DNA of 7,265 nucleotides from Kiloniellales bacterium (GTDB lineage Bacteria > Pseudomonadota > Alphaproteobacteria > Kiloniellales > JAKSDN01). The stretch spans positions 1 through 7,265 of the forward strand of contig JAKSDN010000211.1 of NCBI GenBank assembly GCA_022360075.1. Reading direction: 5' to 3'. Of the stretch, positions 6,699 to 7,265 are shown piece by piece (the stretch's first letter is position 1; every line of letters begins with the position of its first letter). The notes beneath the pieces were generated by a model. That model ran no database searches and was not told the origin of the DNA. It saw nothing but the letters and a program-made list of their open reading frames with translations. The position numbers were made by a program, and so were the translations under genes.

Positions 6699-6705
6699 TA
6701 ACCTC
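6699..6705 (-). promoter_or_regulatory. strong ribosome binding site of the binding-protein gene
   Basis: On the minus strand the sequence AGGGAGG followed by TTAATG lies directly before the coding frame. Spacing from GGAGG is 6 bases to the ATG at 6695 and 3 bases to the adjacent ATG at 6698, favouring the second. It is the strongest Shine-Dalgarno match in the window, in keeping with high expression of a periplasmic binding protein. The hexamer GGGAGG itself lies at about 6702-6707. Confidence 0.65.
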
Positions 6706-6774
6706 CCTATCAACAGTGGGGTCTGCTCTTGCTTGCTTTCGCTATTCCGGGATTCCCCCGCCCACGTCGCGGTC

Positions 6775-6802
6775 AAGCTATCACTCCGACCCTTCAAGTC
6801 AA
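6775..6802 (-). promoter_or_regulatory. candidate internal promoter for the binding-protein gene
   Basis: On the minus strand, TTGACT (6797-6802) is followed after 16 bases by TAGCTT (6775-6780), with a TG one base before the -10, as in extended -10 promoters. It lies 19 bases after the LivM stop and about 80 bases before the binding-protein start, in the 122-base gap between the two genes. A local promoter here would let the binding protein be made in excess over the permease. The match is fair, not strong, and alphaproteobacterial promoters vary. Confidence 0.35.
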
Positions 6803-6820
6803 AGCCTTGGCGCGCCACGG

Positions 6821-7265
6821 TTAATAGGGGAAGGGCCAGAGCCGCAGCTTCTCCTTGCCGATCTGCCAGAGCCGGGCGAAGCCGTGCGGCTCGACGATCA
6901 GGAAGAAGACGATCAGCGCGCCGAAGATCATGAACTCCAGATGGGTCACCATGTCGACGTCGATCGGCAGGCCCATCTGGGCCGGCACGTTGTTGAGGAA
7001 GATCGGCAGCAGCACGATGAAGGCCGCGCCGAGGAATGAGCCGAGAATGCTGCCCAGGCCGCCGATGATGATCATGAACAGCACCTGGAACGAGCGGTTG
7101 ATCTCGAAGGCCAGGGCCTCGACGGACGAGGTGTAGATGAAGGCCCACATGGCGCCCGAGATACCGATGTAGAAGGAGCTGATGGCGAAGGCCGAAAGCT
7201 TGGTGGTCAGTGGGCGGATGCCGATGATCTCGGCGGCGATGTCCATGTCGCGAATCGCCATCCAG
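6821..7265 (-). CDS. LivM-type ABC transporter permease, C-terminal part
   Basis: This is an inner-membrane subunit of a HAAT-type importer that pairs with a LivH-type partner. The frame is open to the right edge of the window; the ATG at 7261 is internal, because the codon before it is Trp and the family reads WMAIRD at this point. Numbering from that Met, AIRDMDIAAEIIGI at 2-15 is the conserved cytoplasmic loop that couples to the ATPases. Hydrophobic segments follow at about 22-44, 57-89 and 107-124, then a short polar C-terminus ending in LWPFPY and a TAA at 6821-6823. About 147 of the expected 300-plus residues are present. It is the first visible gene of the operon. The LivG- and LivH-type genes are expected beyond the right edge. 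Confidence 0.92.
   Translation of the reverse strand, partial: WMAIRDMDIAAEIIGIRPLTTKLSAFAISSFYIGISGAMWAFIYTSSVEALAFEINRSFQVLFMIIIGGLGSILGSFLGAAFIVLLPIFLNNVPAQMGLPIDVDMVTHLEFMIFGALIVFFLIVEPHGFARLWQIGKEKLRLWPFPY

Noticed and set aside
5244..6701. A 485-residue plus-strand frame opposite the binding-protein gene
   Set aside because: It mirrors the binding-protein frame, is rich in Val, Asp, His and Arg as expected from antisense translation, and has no recognisable motif.
6806..6821. Near-palindrome around TGGCGCGCCA just after the LivM stop codon
   Set aside because: The 10-base palindrome has no loop space and no U-run, so it is not a convincing terminator. Short GC palindromes are expected by chance here.
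6699..7148. Upstream extension of the binding-protein frame into the permease gene
   Set aside because: The extension is an out-of-frame reading of the LivM gene. The signal peptide and strong ribosome site place the true start at 6695 or 6698.

Overview
This is a GC-rich window with dense, tightly packed genes. The gene families (a SCO1/SenC copper chaperone and a branched-chain-amino-acid-type ABC operon carrying its own PaaK-like ligase) fit an alphaproteobacterium, probably Rhodospirillales-like. The taxon is an inference from gene content and base composition; no marker gene is present.

Layout. (1) Positions 1-402, plus strand: the 3' part of a SCO1/SenC copper chaperone for cytochrome c oxidase. 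(2) Positions 414-632, minus: a small, unrecognised one-helix membrane protein convergent with it. (3) Positions 689-1489, minus: a TauD/TfdA-type Fe(II)/2-oxoglutarate dioxygenase with its metal-binding triad intact. (4) Positions 1490-1764: a 275-base divergent intergenic region with a perfect TATAAT box facing the next gene. (5) Positions 1765-3087, plus: an unusual protein with N-terminal TPR-like repeats and a C-terminal ATP-grasp ligase fold. (6) Positions 3078 to the window end, minus: a polar transport and activation operon. In order of transcription it reads LivM-type permease (cut by the window edge), periplasmic substrate-binding protein, LivF-type ATPase, and PaaK-like adenylate-forming ligase. 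LivG and LivH equivalents are not visible and probably lie upstream, beyond position 7265.

How the genes work together. The operon in (6) reads as an import-and-activate system. The binding protein captures a solute in the periplasm, the LivM/LivH permease and LivF/LivG ATPases import it, and the ligase at the end of the operon probably activates the imported carboxylic acid as a CoA thioester. The substrate cannot be read from sequence; an aromatic or other organic acid is a reasonable guess. A stem-loop after the binding-protein gene and a possible promoter before it could give the binding protein higher expression than the rest.

The least understood part is the divergent pair in (3) and (5). 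A 2-oxoglutarate oxygenase facing a TPR/ATP-grasp ligase is compatible with a small peptide- or amino-acid-modifying pathway, but the link rests only on adjacency. I found no RNA genes, mobile elements, CRISPR arrays or long repeats.
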